Made by a program: the position numbers and the translations under genes. This document shows positions 41,169 to 49,805 of a stretch of 64,000 bases of DNA, piece by piece. The stretch lies in assembly GCA_963724405.1 (NCBI GenBank), contig CAVRUQ010000012.1, forward strand, positions 868,001-932,000. The letters are read 5' to 3'. The notes beneath the pieces are model-generated. The model did not search any database. It was not told the DNA's origin and saw only the letters and a list, made by a program, of their open reading frames with translations. Numbering within the stretch: position 1 is the first letter of the stretch; each line of letters begins with the position of its first letter. This DNA is from CAVQBJ01 sp963724405 (GTDB taxonomy: Bacteria; Actinomycetota; Thermoleophilia; Solirubrobacterales; Solirubrobacteraceae).

Positions 41169-41175
41169 GCACTCC

Positions 41176-41200
41176 ATCATACGCAAATCTTTTGCGTATG
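41176..41200 (-). promoter_or_regulatory. Palindromic operator over the -10 box of the recombinase-like gene
   Basis: CATACGCAAA at 41178-41187 and TTTGCGTATG at 41191-41200 form a perfect 10-bp inverted repeat around TCT. The minus-strand -10 box TATGAT (41176-41181) overlaps its edge, and the gene begins 7 nt later. A homodimeric repressor would block the promoter. Confidence 0.65.
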
Positions 41201-41234
41201 CCGCCGATTCGCTCACCGCTGGGCGCGGCGGCGA

Positions 41235-42365
41235 TCAGGCCGAGACGGCGCTCGCCCTGCGGTCGCGACGCGTCCGCGCCGCCTCGGCCAGACCGTCGAG
41301 CACCTCGACGGTGGTCTCCCAGTCCAGGCAGGCGTCGGTGATCGACTGGCCGTAGGTGAGGCTGGCGCCGGGGACGAGGTCCTGCCGCCCGGCGACGATG
41401 AACGACTCGAGCATCACGCCGACGATCGCCGCCTGGCCGCCCGACACCTGCGCCGCGATGTCGCCGGCGACGAGCGGCTGGCGACGATAGTCCTTGCCGC
41501 TGTTGTCATGCGAGGCGTCGACGATCACGCGCTCGGGCAGCCCGGCCGCACGCAGACGCTCACAGGCGAAGGCGACGTCCTCCGACCCGTAGTTGGGGGC
41601 GTCGCGGCCGCCGCGCAGGATGATGTGCCCGTCCGGGTTCCCCGTCGTGTGCAGGATCGCCGGCGCGCCGCTGACGTCGATGCCGGCGAACGCGTGCGGC
41701 ACCGCCGCCGCGCGCACGGCGTCGACCGCGACCTGGACGTTCCCGTCCGTTCCGTTCTTGAAGCCGACGGGCATCGACAGGCCCGAGGCGAGCTGGCGGT
41801 GGATCTGGCTCTCGGTCGTGCGCGCGCCGATCGCGCCCCAGGCGACGGCGTCGGCGACGTACTGCGGCGTGATCGGATCGAGGAACTCGCACCCGATCGC
41901 GAGGCCGAGCTCGAGGACCTCGAGCAGGAGGCGGCGGGCGAGGCGCAGCCCGGTGCCGACGTCCCCCGACCCGTCGAGGTGCGGGTCGTTGATCATCCCC
42001 TTCCAGCCCGTCGTCGTCCGCGGCTTCTCGAAGTACACGCGCATCGCCACGCACAGATCGCGGCGGGTTTCGCCCGCCTTCGCCGCCAGTCGCCGCGCGT
42101 AGTCGAGCGCGGCGTCGTAGTCGTGCACGCTGCAGGGCCCGACAACGACGAGCAGCCGATCGTCGCGGCGATCGAGGATCGCCGCGATCTCCGCGCGAGC
42201 GCGCAGCACGCCGGCGGCCCGCTCGGGGCCGAGCGGAAGCTCGTGCAGCATGAGCGCCGGACTGGCGAGCGGGACGACCCGCTCGATGCGGGTGTCGCGC
42301 ACGTGGTCGGGCGCGTGCGGCGCCGGGCCGCCGTCGGGCGCCGGCGTCTGGTGCAGATCGGTCAC
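41235..42365 (-). CDS. aroG: 3-deoxy-7-phosphoheptulonate synthase, class I (AroFGH type)
   Basis: A 376-residue DAHP synthase, which condenses PEP and erythrose-4-phosphate at the entry of the shikimate pathway. Motifs are LLVVVGPCSVHDYDAALDYA, VYFEKPRTTTGWKG, DPHLDGSGDVGTGLRLAR, GCEFLDPITPQY, WGAIGARTTESQIHRQLASG, GFKNGTDGN and DASHDNSGKDYRRQP. This is the E. coli-like class I enzyme rather than the class II type usual in actinobacteria. GTG 42365 lies 6 nt after a TATGTT box. A decayed reductase gene ends immediately upstream. Confidence 0.95.
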   Translation of the reverse strand: MTDLHQTPAPDGGPAPHAPDHVRDTRIERVVPLASPALMLHELPLGPERAAGVLRARAEIAAILDRRDDRLLVVVGPCSVHDYDAALDYARRLAAKAGETRRDLCVAMRVYFEKPRTTTGWKGMINDPHLDGSGDVGTGLRLARRLLLEVLELGLAIGCEFLDPITPQYVADAVAWGAIGARTTESQIHRQLASGLSMPVGFKNGTDGNVQVAVDAVRAAAVPHAFAGIDVSGAPAILHTTGNPDGHIILRGGRDAPNYGSEDVAFACERLRAAGLPERVIVDASHDNSGKDYRRQPLVAGDIAAQVSGGQAAIVGVMLESFIVAGRQDLVPGASLTYGQSITDACLDWETTVEVLDGLAEAARTRRDRRASAVSA

Positions 42366-42368
42366 CCG

Positions 42369-42611
42369 TCAAACATACCCGCGCGGCCGCCGATCGCCCG
42401 CTGCGCAGCAGCTCGCCCCGGCCAGCTCCGAGCCGAGACCCGCCGGCAGCTGCAGCGGGTGGACCTCGGCCATCAGCTCGCGCCGCGGGTTGACGCCGGC
42501 GGCTCGCACCGAGACGCGGACCTGCCCGGGCCCGGCCTGCGGATCCGCCACGTCGACGAGCTCGAGCACCTCCGGGCCGCCGTACCGCGCAAATCGGATC
42601 GCCTTCGCCAT
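42369..42611 (-). pseudogene. Truncated N-terminus of an MDR quinone oxidoreductase
   Basis: The 80-codon frame encodes IRFARYGGPEVLELVDVADP, GPGQVRVSVRAAGVNP and AGLGSELAG, which match the GroES-like N-terminus of zinc-independent quinone reductases such as the gene at 26241. It then breaks into ASCCAAGDRRPRGYV. About 240 residues, including the whole NADPH-binding domain, are missing. It lies between the flippase-like gene and aroG. A gene remnant is the simplest reading. Confidence 0.75.
42372..42377 (-). promoter_or_regulatory. -10 box of aroG (leaderless)
   Basis: TATGTT on the minus strand lies 6 nt before GTG 42365. It overlaps the end of the truncated reductase frame. Confidence 0.4.
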
Positions 42612-42624
42612 ATCGCGAACGCCG

Positions 42625-43773
42625 CTATGCGCCGGCCGACCGCGCGGGCACCTCGGCCCCGCCCCCGATCCGCACGCGCCCGCGGCCGATCACGTCGAGC
42701 TCGGCGTCGGGCCCGCACGAGGCGATCTCGCTCGCCTCGCCGCGCAGCGTGCGGCGCAGGCCGACGAATGCCACGCCGCCGAAGACGGCGGGCACCCACA
42801 GCGCGATGGCGCGGTACGCGAGCACCGCGGCCGTCGCGGCGGCCAGCGGAACGCCGTACAGCGCGAGCGTGCCGACCAGCCCGAGATCGACCCCGCCGAT
42901 CCCGCCGGGCACCGGAATGAGGCCCCCGAGCTCGCCGATCAGATAGGCGATCCAGATGATGGCGAGCGGGACCACGGCGCCGAAGGCGTGGAACGTGGCC
43001 CACAGGACCATCACGTCGAAGCCGAGGTATCCGGCCAGCCCGAGCAGCAGCGTGGCATTGCCCTCGCGCAGGAGCACGAGCGATTCGGCGACCCCGTCCG
43101 CGAGCGCGCCGAGGAAGCGCACGCGCCGCGCGGTGGCTCCGTGCTCGTGCTCGGCCCGACGGCGCACGCGATCCGCAAGGCGGCCGAGCCACAGTACGCC
43201 GACGATCGCGGCGGCCGCGACGGCGGCGGGCACGAGCGCGAGCGCAAGACTCGTGTGGCCGGGGAGCAGGTGCAGCGTCAGGGCCACTCCGACGAGGATG
43301 AGCGCCACGACGTTCGGAAGGCTCGTGAGCAGGAAGAACGCCACCGTCCGCCGCGCGATGTGCGGGCCGGGCACGCCGCTTCGGCTCAGCGCCCACGCGC
43401 CGAGCGCCAGGCCACCGGCGCCACCGGTGGGCAGCAGTGCGTTCGCGGCGAGCTCGGCCATCCCGATCTGGTAACTCATCCGCCAGGACATTCGCCGGCA
43501 GAAGACGGCCCGGAAGACGGCGACGTAGGAGAGTCCCGAGAGGTACTTCAGGACGGCGCCGGCGACCAGCCAGCCGGGCTTGGCCTGTTCGAGCTGCTTG
43601 CGCAGACCGGACAGACCGGGGAGCAGCGTCACGACGAGCACGACGCCGAGCACGATGCAGCCGAGGGCGATCAGGCGCGAACGCAGGCGATGCTGATCGA
43701 GCTCGGCGGGCATCGCCAGCTCGTCGCGCGACACCTGCTGCACCCGACTCGCGTTGTCGTTGACCTGAGCCAC
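42625..43773 (-). CDS. Lysylphosphatidylglycerol synthase TM/UPF0104-like membrane protein
   Basis: A 382-residue polytopic protein with about eight helices. The family marker is the segment IAYLIGELGGLIPVPGGIGG, then VDLGLVGTLALYGV. An N-terminal half with MSYQIGMAELAANALLPTGG, AGGLALGAWALSRSG also fits. Members include the flippase part of MprF and many stand-alone proteins of unknown substrate, probably lipid or glycolipid movers. The soluble transferase domain of MprF is absent. The ribosome site AAGGGAAGG precedes the ATG. Confidence 0.82.
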   Translation of the reverse strand: MAQVNDNASRVQQVSRDELAMPAELDQHRLRSRLIALGCIVLGVVLVVTLLPGLSGLRKQLEQAKPGWLVAGAVLKYLSGLSYVAVFRAVFCRRMSWRMSYQIGMAELAANALLPTGGAGGLALGAWALSRSGVPGPHIARRTVAFFLLTSLPNVVALILVGVALTLHLLPGHTSLALALVPAAVAAAAIVGVLWLGRLADRVRRRAEHEHGATARRVRFLGALADGVAESLVLLREGNATLLLGLAGYLGFDVMVLWATFHAFGAVVPLAIIWIAYLIGELGGLIPVPGGIGGVDLGLVGTLALYGVPLAAATAAVLAYRAIALWVPAVFGGVAFVGLRRTLRGEASEIASCGPDAELDVIGRGRVRIGGGAEVPARSAGA

Positions 43774-43890
43774 GGCCTTCCCTTCGCCTTCGCCACGACC
43801 CTAGCGCAACCTGGGCCGCGTTCCAGCCCTACGGCGGCTGCGGCTTTCCCCGGATCCCGGCGCAGGCACGTCCGCCTGGCTTTTCCTGGG

Positions 43891-44160
43891 ATGCCAGCTG
43901 AGAAGGCGCCGGCGGCGGCGAGCACAGAGGACGGGTTCCGCCGCGTGATCGTGGGGTGGACGGCCGTGCTGCCGCGCGCGATGCGATCGCGCTCGCGCGC
44001 CTGCTGGCGGCACCCGACGCGCGGCTCGTGCTCGGGCACGTGCACGGCTTGCGCGGTCACGGGCCGCTGCGTCGCCTCGTGTTCGGAAGCACGGCGGCGC
44101 ATCTCACCGCCCACGCGCGCTGCCCCCTGCTCGTGCTATTGAGCGTCCCGGCGCGGCGGG
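43891..44160 (+). pseudogene. Universal stress protein remnant (frameshift plus internal deletion)
   Basis: From ATG 43891 one frame reads MPAEKAPAAASTEDGFRRVI then VGW. After the run of four Gs near 43955 the next frame reads VDGRAAARDAIALARLLAAP then DARLVLGHVHGL. Restoring one G gives VIVGVDGRAA, the UspA start. The protein then jumps to RRLVFGSTAAHLTAHARCP, LLVLLSV, the UspA end, so roughly 90 residues of the middle are gone. It occupies most of the 492-bp gap (43774-44265) before the aldehyde dehydrogenase gene; the rest of the gap holds no gene. Confidence 0.7.
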
Positions 44161-44265
44161 CCCGCGGGGTTCCCCGTCGGGCCCGGCGGGATGAGTACGG
44201 ATGGCGGCGCGACGCCGCGGCGGCAAGCTCGGTGGGCACCCGTCATCGGATAGAAGGAGAGAGTC

Positions 44266-45807
<1,542 letters not shown>

Positions 45808-45811
45808 GCGG

Positions 45812-46165
45812 ATGGCGCAGGCCCGCGCCGCCGTCGAGGCGACCCCCGAGGCGGTGGAGATGATCAAGCGGCTCGTGCGCGAGCACGGGCCGCTAGCCCT
45901 CTTCCAGTCCGGAGGCTGTTGCGACGGCAGCACCCCGATCTGCGTGCTCGCCTCCGAGCTGCCGCCGGGGCCGAACGATCGTCGTCTCGCGGAGATCGCG
46001 GGCGTCCCCTTCTACATCGACGCCGAGCAGCACCGGCGGTGGGGGGAGCCCGCGTTCCTCCTCGACGTCGGCGCCGGCGCGCCCGAGGGGTTCTCCCTCG
46101 GGCTGGCCGACGCGCATCTCGTGACCCGCTCGGGTCGCGCGGGTGCGGCCGGCCCGCCCGCCTGA
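45812..46165 (+). CDS. DUF779 family protein
   Basis: A 117-residue protein of the DUF779 family, which is typically encoded beside acetaldehyde dehydrogenases. It begins ARAAVEATPEAVEMIKRLV and has the conserved FQSGGCCDGSTPICVL with a Cys pair, then IDAEQHRRWG and FLLDVGAGAPEGFSLG. Function is unknown; the Cys-rich motif suggests metal or redox chemistry supporting the dehydrogenase. ATG 45812 lies 4 bp after the ALDH stop. Confidence 0.88.
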   Translation: MAQARAAVEATPEAVEMIKRLVREHGPLALFQSGGCCDGSTPICVLASELPPGPNDRRLAEIAGVPFYIDAEQHRRWGEPAFLLDVGAGAPEGFSLGLADAHLVTRSGRAGAAGPPA

Positions 46166-46197
46166 CGCAGCCCGGCGGTCGCGTCAACCGGCGGGCG
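46152..46197. terminator. Possible bidirectional terminator across two stop codons
   Basis: CCCGCC and TGACGC at the DUF779 stop are complemented, in order, by GCGTCA and GGCGGG at the stop of the convergent small gene, around an 18-nt middle. The stem is interrupted, so the call is tentative. Confidence 0.35.
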
Positions 46198-46438
46198 GCG
46201 GCGAGCCGGAGCGGCGGTGCGCCTGCTCGCGCGCGCCCGCGGCGTGACAGCGGCGGTGGTAGTAGTCGGCGCCCGTCCGGGGCAGGCCCGGCTCGACGGC
46301 GCGCGATGTCTCGCGGGCCACACCGTCGTCGCACACGATGAGCGGCTCATAGACGCCGATCACGTCGAGACAGTGCCCGCACCGGATCGGCGCGGGCACT
46401 GTCTCGTCGCGGATGTCGCGGCGATCAGACACATCCAT
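46184..46438 (-). CDS. Small putative zinc-binding protein, unknown function
   Basis: I do not recognise this 84-residue protein. It contains CGHCLDVIGVYEPLIVCDDG followed by YYHRRCHAAG, so a C-x2-C ... H-x2-C zinc site is plausible. The segment DVIGVYEPLIVCDDG is hydrophobic and well formed, which argues for coding. ATG 46438 is the only good start. It is convergent with DUF779. The 225-bp region upstream (46439-46663) has no gene but contains several GGGA/TACG-like motifs. Confidence 0.55.
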   Translation of the reverse strand: MDVSDRRDIRDETVPAPIRCGHCLDVIGVYEPLIVCDDGVARETSRAVEPGLPRTGADYYHRRCHAAGAREQAHRRSGSPPPAG

Positions 46439-46663
46439 GTTTCTGCGGCATCCGACGACCGACGGTAGCTCCCGCCGCGAGACCTCGTACCGGGAATACC
46501 ACGGTGTCGAGCGGGGGAAAATACGGACGCGACGGGATCCCGGACCGCGCCGAGCGGCGACTCAGTAGCAAGCCGCTCCGCGAGCGGGGCCGTACACGGA
46601 GGCGGGCGGCCCTCGACCGGCGTACCGTCGCCGTCAGACCACGTTTGAATCGGAGCCCCGCGC

Positions 46664-46870
46664 ATGATCGCGATCGATCCCCCCATCACCTTCCGGCCCG
46701 TCCCGTTCGGGCTCGATCCCGAGCCGCTCGGGTCCGACCGGTTCGCGCTGATGCTCTCCCGCGAGGACGCCGCCCGCCCCCGCCCGGCGCACGTGAGCCG
46801 CTTCGGGCGGGCCAAGCTCGTTGCGGGCGACCCGGCCGGCGCGCCGGCGCCCGGCGCCACGGCCGTCTGA
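46664..46870 (+). CDS. Small hypothetical protein
   Basis: A 68-residue frame encoding MIAIDPPITFRPVPFGLDPE and then PLGSDRFALMLSREDAARPR. The first half is non-repetitive and has balanced composition, with a short Pro/Ala-rich end (DPAGAPAPGATAV). No domain is recognised and no clear ribosome site precedes the ATG. It may be a genuine small protein or a chance ORF; antisense frames are also open here. Confidence 0.4.
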   Translation: MIAIDPPITFRPVPFGLDPEPLGSDRFALMLSREDAARPRPAHVSRFGRAKLVAGDPAGAPAPGATAV

Positions 46871-46929
46871 CCCGGCCACGCCACTCGCCTCCCGGCGCCA
46901 ACGTCGGCGCCGGGCGGAGAGCGGCCGGG

Positions 46930-47892
46930 TCAGGTCGAGCCTTCGGTGCGGTAGTAGTCGCGCCAGATCCAGCGATACAGCGGGATCCAGCGCGGTACGT
47001 CACGCGCGATCGGCAGCACCGGAATGCAGATGAAGAGCAGGCTCAGCAGGCCCATGACGGCCATGACGAGGATGTCCGCGTTGGCCGACGTCGAGAACGG
47101 CTTGACCTGGTACCACAGCGTGTACAGCCACAGCCACACCTGGCCGGGGTAGCTGCCGGTCTCGTTCATCATCCCCCACTGGGTCCCGAGCAGGTGGTCG
47201 CTCTGCGCGCGGGCGGCGAGCAGCCCGCCGTCGGCCATGAACAGCAGCGGCTTCGTGTAGTCGGTCTGGAAGAACTGGTTGCTCGTGAGCAGCGCCCCGT
47301 CCAGTCCACCGCTCTGCGCGAGCGCGACGAGCGAGTTCATCATCGGGGCGACGGGTCCGTAGTTGCCGGCCGGTACGACGACCGTGCCGTTCGGTCCCGC
47401 CGTGGCCTTGTTGAGCGCGTTGGTATAGGCGGTGGTCCAGGCGGCCTGCTGGCTCGGCGACGCCGCCTTGTAGGCCGCGATGCCCTGGCGCAGCGCCGGC
47501 TGGTTGGGGATGCTCAGCAGCGGGTTGATGACGAAGTCGTCGGCCGTGTTGATCGGATGGTCGACGCCGAGCCACTTCGCCAGGTAGATCGGCCCGATGT
47601 GCTGACCGTCGTCGTTGTGGTTGTAGGGGGGCCCGTAGCCGGCCGTCCCGCTCGAGCCGTCGAGCTCGCCGACGGCGGTGGTCGCGAAGTCGACGGGCAT
47701 CTGCTGCGACCACTGGGCGACGGTGCTCGGCTTCTCGTCGGGCGAGGAGAACAGGATCGTCAGCACGACGACCAGGCCGATGACGACCCCGATCGCGATC
47801 ACGACCTCCTTGACCAGGTCATAACGCCGGTAGGAGCCCTTGTATCCACGGGCGGCCGCGTCCTCGGCCCGCCACGTGTCTCGCAGGCTCAT
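46930..47892 (-). CDS. Membrane protein paired with cytochrome b, unknown function
   Basis: A 320-residue protein. One helix at ~28-49 is followed by a large exported domain (about 50-250) with conserved-looking stretches (GYGPPYNHNDDGQHIGPIYL, FVINPLLSIPNQPALRQG). A helix at ~268-292 (ADILVMAVMGLLSLLFICIP) follows, and a cytoplasmic tail with IPLYRWIWRDYYR. It occupies the place of subunit IV or the second half of cytochrome b, yet has neither the PEWY quinol-oxidation motif nor c-type haem CxxCH. Its ATG overlaps the cytochrome b stop (ATGA), so the two act together. I cannot assign a family. Confidence 0.75.
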   Translation of the reverse strand: MSLRDTWRAEDAAARGYKGSYRRYDLVKEVVIAIGVVIGLVVVLTILFSSPDEKPSTVAQWSQQMPVDFATTAVGELDGSSGTAGYGPPYNHNDDGQHIGPIYLAKWLGVDHPINTADDFVINPLLSIPNQPALRQGIAAYKAASPSQQAAWTTAYTNALNKATAGPNGTVVVPAGNYGPVAPMMNSLVALAQSGGLDGALLTSNQFFQTDYTKPLLFMADGGLLAARAQSDHLLGTQWGMMNETGSYPGQVWLWLYTLWYQVKPFSTSANADILVMAVMGLLSLLFICIPVLPIARDVPRWIPLYRWIWRDYYRTEGST

Positions 47893-48641
47893 GAGGGGTC
47901 ACCTCCGGTCGTGGCGGCAGGCACCGGCGGCGCGCTCTCCTCCGAGCTCGGCGCGGGGACACCGACCGCGGGTGGGACGACCGGCTCGCCGGTGGTGAGC
48001 CCCTGCAGCGGGTACGGCGGCACGACGCCGTGCCGGCGCACGAGCAGGATGTGCGCGACGACGAGCGCCACCACCGCGAGCGGGAGCAGCAGGATGTGCC
48101 AGGAGTACATCTGGCCGAAGTTGGTCAGGTTGAAGAACGAGCCGATCCCGGCCGCGTTCATCGCGTCCTTGGCCTGCGTGGAGATCCACTGTGCGTCGAA
48201 GTTCTGCTGTGACACGTAGCCGGTCAGAGCACACGGGATCGCGATCAGGAACGTGATCGCGCCGCTGATCCAGGTCTTGCGCCGTCCACCGCGCCAGGCC
48301 GCCATCCAGTACTTGCCCCACAGATGGATGACCATGACGAAGAAGAAGACCTCGACGGACCAGAGGTGGATGCTGTTGAAGAAGTGCCCGACGCCGGTGT
48401 CGTGCCACCAGGCCGGACCCTTGAGGGCGAGGATCGTGCCCGAGCCGATGAGGACGGTGAGGCTCGCGATCGACAGGGCGCCGAACACGTAGATCCACGA
48501 GGCGACGTAGCTCGGCTGCTTGTCGGGCAGCATCTTCTCGGGCGGCCAGCGGCTCTCGAGCGCGTGGCGCAGTTGCCCGGTCCAGGTCCCGTTCTCCGAG
48601 GCGGCGGCGGGAACGGACTCGGGCCGCTCGACGGCGCTCAC
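47889..48641 (-). CDS. Cytochrome b (N-terminal/b6-like)
   Basis: A 250-residue di-haem membrane protein. Four helices carry the ligands His92 and His106 (HLWSVEVFFFVMVIHLWGKY) and His182 and His197 (WHILLLPLAVVALVVAHILL). The spacings of 14 and 15 residues are those of cytochrome b6-type proteins. A further helix has ITFLIAIPCALTGYVSQQ. A Pro-rich tail ends the protein. It should oxidise or reduce menaquinone, but no Rieske iron-sulfur gene or c-type cytochrome is adjacent. GTG 48641 overlaps the stop of the small upstream ORF (GTGA). Confidence 0.88.
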   Translation of the reverse strand: MSAVERPESVPAAASENGTWTGQLRHALESRWPPEKMLPDKQPSYVASWIYVFGALSIASLTVLIGSGTILALKGPAWWHDTGVGHFFNSIHLWSVEVFFFVMVIHLWGKYWMAAWRGGRRKTWISGAITFLIAIPCALTGYVSQQNFDAQWISTQAKDAMNAAGIGSFFNLTNFGQMYSWHILLLPLAVVALVVAHILLVRRHGVVPPYPLQGLTTGEPVVPPAVGVPAPSSEESAPPVPAATTGGDPS

Positions 48642-48805
48642 GACTTGCTCCCGCTCGAGCGGTGCCCGGGAAACGGCAGCGCGATGGCCAGCGCGAACAC
48701 CACGAACATCAGGGCGATCACGATCAGGTTCGGCACCGACAGCTGGATGAAGTGCCAGTGCACGACGTGCGCGGGGTTATTCAGGTTGAAGATGGCGGCC
48801 AACAA
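48638..48805 (-). CDS. Small single-span membrane protein upstream of cytochrome b
   Basis: A 55-residue protein that starts with TTG 48805, about 6 nt after the ribosome site GGGGAG. It begins LAAIFNLNNPAHVVHWHFIQ and has a helix at about residues 23-46 (VPNLIVIALMFVVFALAIAL) and the tail PFPGHRSSGSKS. Its stop overlaps the cytochrome b start (GTGA), so the three genes form one unit. The HVVHWH cluster near the membrane surface could bind haem or metal. No ATG or GTG start exists further upstream in the frame. Confidence 0.7.
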   Translation of the reverse strand: MLAAIFNLNNPAHVVHWHFIQLSVPNLIVIALMFVVFALAIALPFPGHRSSGSKS

Positions 48806-48877
48806 GGCGAGCTCCCCGTGTTCGAGGTTGACGCTCGCGACACTACGGTCGCCGGCCGCGCGCCGCCACGGGCGCAG

Positions 48878-48896
48878 GCCGCAGTACGGCTGCGGC
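48878..48896 (-). terminator. Weak hairpin between tetR and the cytochrome b unit
   Basis: GCCGCAG and CTGCGGC form a 7-bp stem around 5 nt. It lies 48 bp past the TetR gene stop and before the small membrane protein gene. There is no T-tract. Confidence 0.3.
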
Positions 48897-48943
48897 TTTG
48901 CCGTAGGTTCGTCTGCGGCCCTGCCGCGCCGGGTCGCGGACCG

Positions 48944-49603
48944 TTACGAAGCGGGACGACCCGCGTCGCCGTCGCCCCGCCGCAGTCCCGTCCAGTAGAG
49001 CCCGTACACGAGCTCCACGAGCTCCGCGCGCGGCACGTCGGGATGGTCGTACCACCAGGCGGCGACGCCGTTGAGGCCGGTCCTGAGCATCTCCGCGTAG
49101 ACCTCGCCCGTCTGCTCGGCGCGCGGACCCTCGTCGCTCGTCGCCCCGCCGGCGCGCAGCGCGGCGGCGAGCGCGGTGGTCGTCGCCGCCTGCCGCCGCG
49201 CGTATTGCTCGGCGATCACCGGGTCGGCGGGAGGATCACGGAAGAGCATGCGCCAGGCGAAGGGATGCGACTGCACGAAGCCGAGGAACGCGTCGATGCC
49301 CGCGCGCAGGGCGTCGGCGGCCGTCCTCGCCGCCGTCGCGCCGGCGAGGACGCGCGACAGCAGCGCGCGACCGTGCTCGTCGAGCAGCGTGAGATAGAGC
49401 GCCTGCTTGGAGTCGAAGTGGTCGTAGAGCACCGGCGCGGTGACCCCGGCGCGACCGGCGATGAGCTCCATCGAGGCGTCTCGGTAGCCGTTCGCGGCGA
49501 ACACCTCGGCCGCCGCCTGGACGATCAGGTCACGCCGCGCGGCGCGGGTGAGCCGATGCCGCCGCGGCGCCGATCCTGCCTGCTGACGGCGGGAGGCCGG
49601 CAT
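48944..49603 (-). CDS. TetR family transcriptional regulator
   Basis: A 219-residue regulator. The N-terminal HTH reads RDLIVQAAAEVFAANGYRDA, SMELIAGRAGVTAPVLYDHF, DSKQALYLTLLDEHG. The ligand domain has LGFVQSHPFAWRMLFRDPPA and ends with GLNGVAAWWYDHPDVPRAEL, as in TetR proteins that often respond to fatty-acyl or lipophilic compounds. ATG 49603 lies 6 nt after a TACGAT -10 box, so it is leaderless. A strong palindrome 63 bp upstream lies on a divergent promoter and is its probable operator. Confidence 0.9.
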   Translation of the reverse strand: MPASRRQQAGSAPRRHRLTRAARRDLIVQAAAEVFAANGYRDASMELIAGRAGVTAPVLYDHFDSKQALYLTLLDEHGRALLSRVLAGATAARTAADALRAGIDAFLGFVQSHPFAWRMLFRDPPADPVIAEQYARRQAATTTALAAALRAGGATSDEGPRAEQTGEVYAEMLRTGLNGVAAWWYDHPDVPRAELVELVYGLYWTGLRRGDGDAGRPAS

Positions 49604-49609
49604 CGGCCG

Positions 49610-49615
49610 ATCGTA
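49610..49615 (-). promoter_or_regulatory. -10 box of the tetR gene (leaderless)
   Basis: TACGAT on the minus strand lies 6 nt before ATG 49603. Confidence 0.45.
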
Positions 49616-49642
49616 GTCGACTGCCCGCCGACTCAGACGGGC

Positions 49643-49687
49643 TTGACGAGTGGCGGCGAATCGTGTTACCTAATGACCATTCGGTAA
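49643..49687 (+). promoter_or_regulatory. Promoter overlapped by a TetR-type palindrome
   Basis: A -35 box TTGACG (49643-49648) is followed after 17 bp by TTACCT, which is the left arm of the 22-bp palindrome at 49666-49687. That palindrome has the form TTACCnAATGnnCATTnGGTAA, with 9 of 11 base pairs symmetric. A dimeric TetR repressor bound here would block this rightward promoter directly. Confidence 0.75.
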
Positions 49688-49709
49688 GACCGCCACGAGG
49701 GAGGGCAGG

Positions 49710-49748
49710 ATGGGCATCGCGGAACGCTGGGCCACGGACGCGGCTTGA
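49710..49748 (+). CDS. Twelve-codon ORF behind the TetR-type operator
   Basis: The ORF encodes MGIAERWATDAA. A perfect ribosome site GGGAGG (49699-49704) lies 5 nt before the ATG. It is the only translatable start between the palindrome-controlled promoter and the strong terminator at 49773-49805, so the whole transcript would be about 130 nt. It could be a micro-peptide, a small regulatory RNA with a leader ORF, or the stub of a deleted TetR-controlled gene. Confidence 0.45.
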   Translation: MGIAERWATDAA

Positions 49749-49772
49749 CGGCAGGGCAGGGGGCGAGATGGG

Positions 49773-49805
49773 TGACGTGGGCGAGCCATCGGCTCGCCCA
49801 CGTCA
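49773..49805. terminator. Strong bidirectional terminator
   Basis: TGACGTGGGCGAGCC and its exact complement form a 15-bp stem with the 3-nt loop ATC. The right arm touches the stop codon of the leftward GltD/ferredoxin gene (stop at 49806-49808). The left arm ends the rightward mini-unit. Confidence 0.85.
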
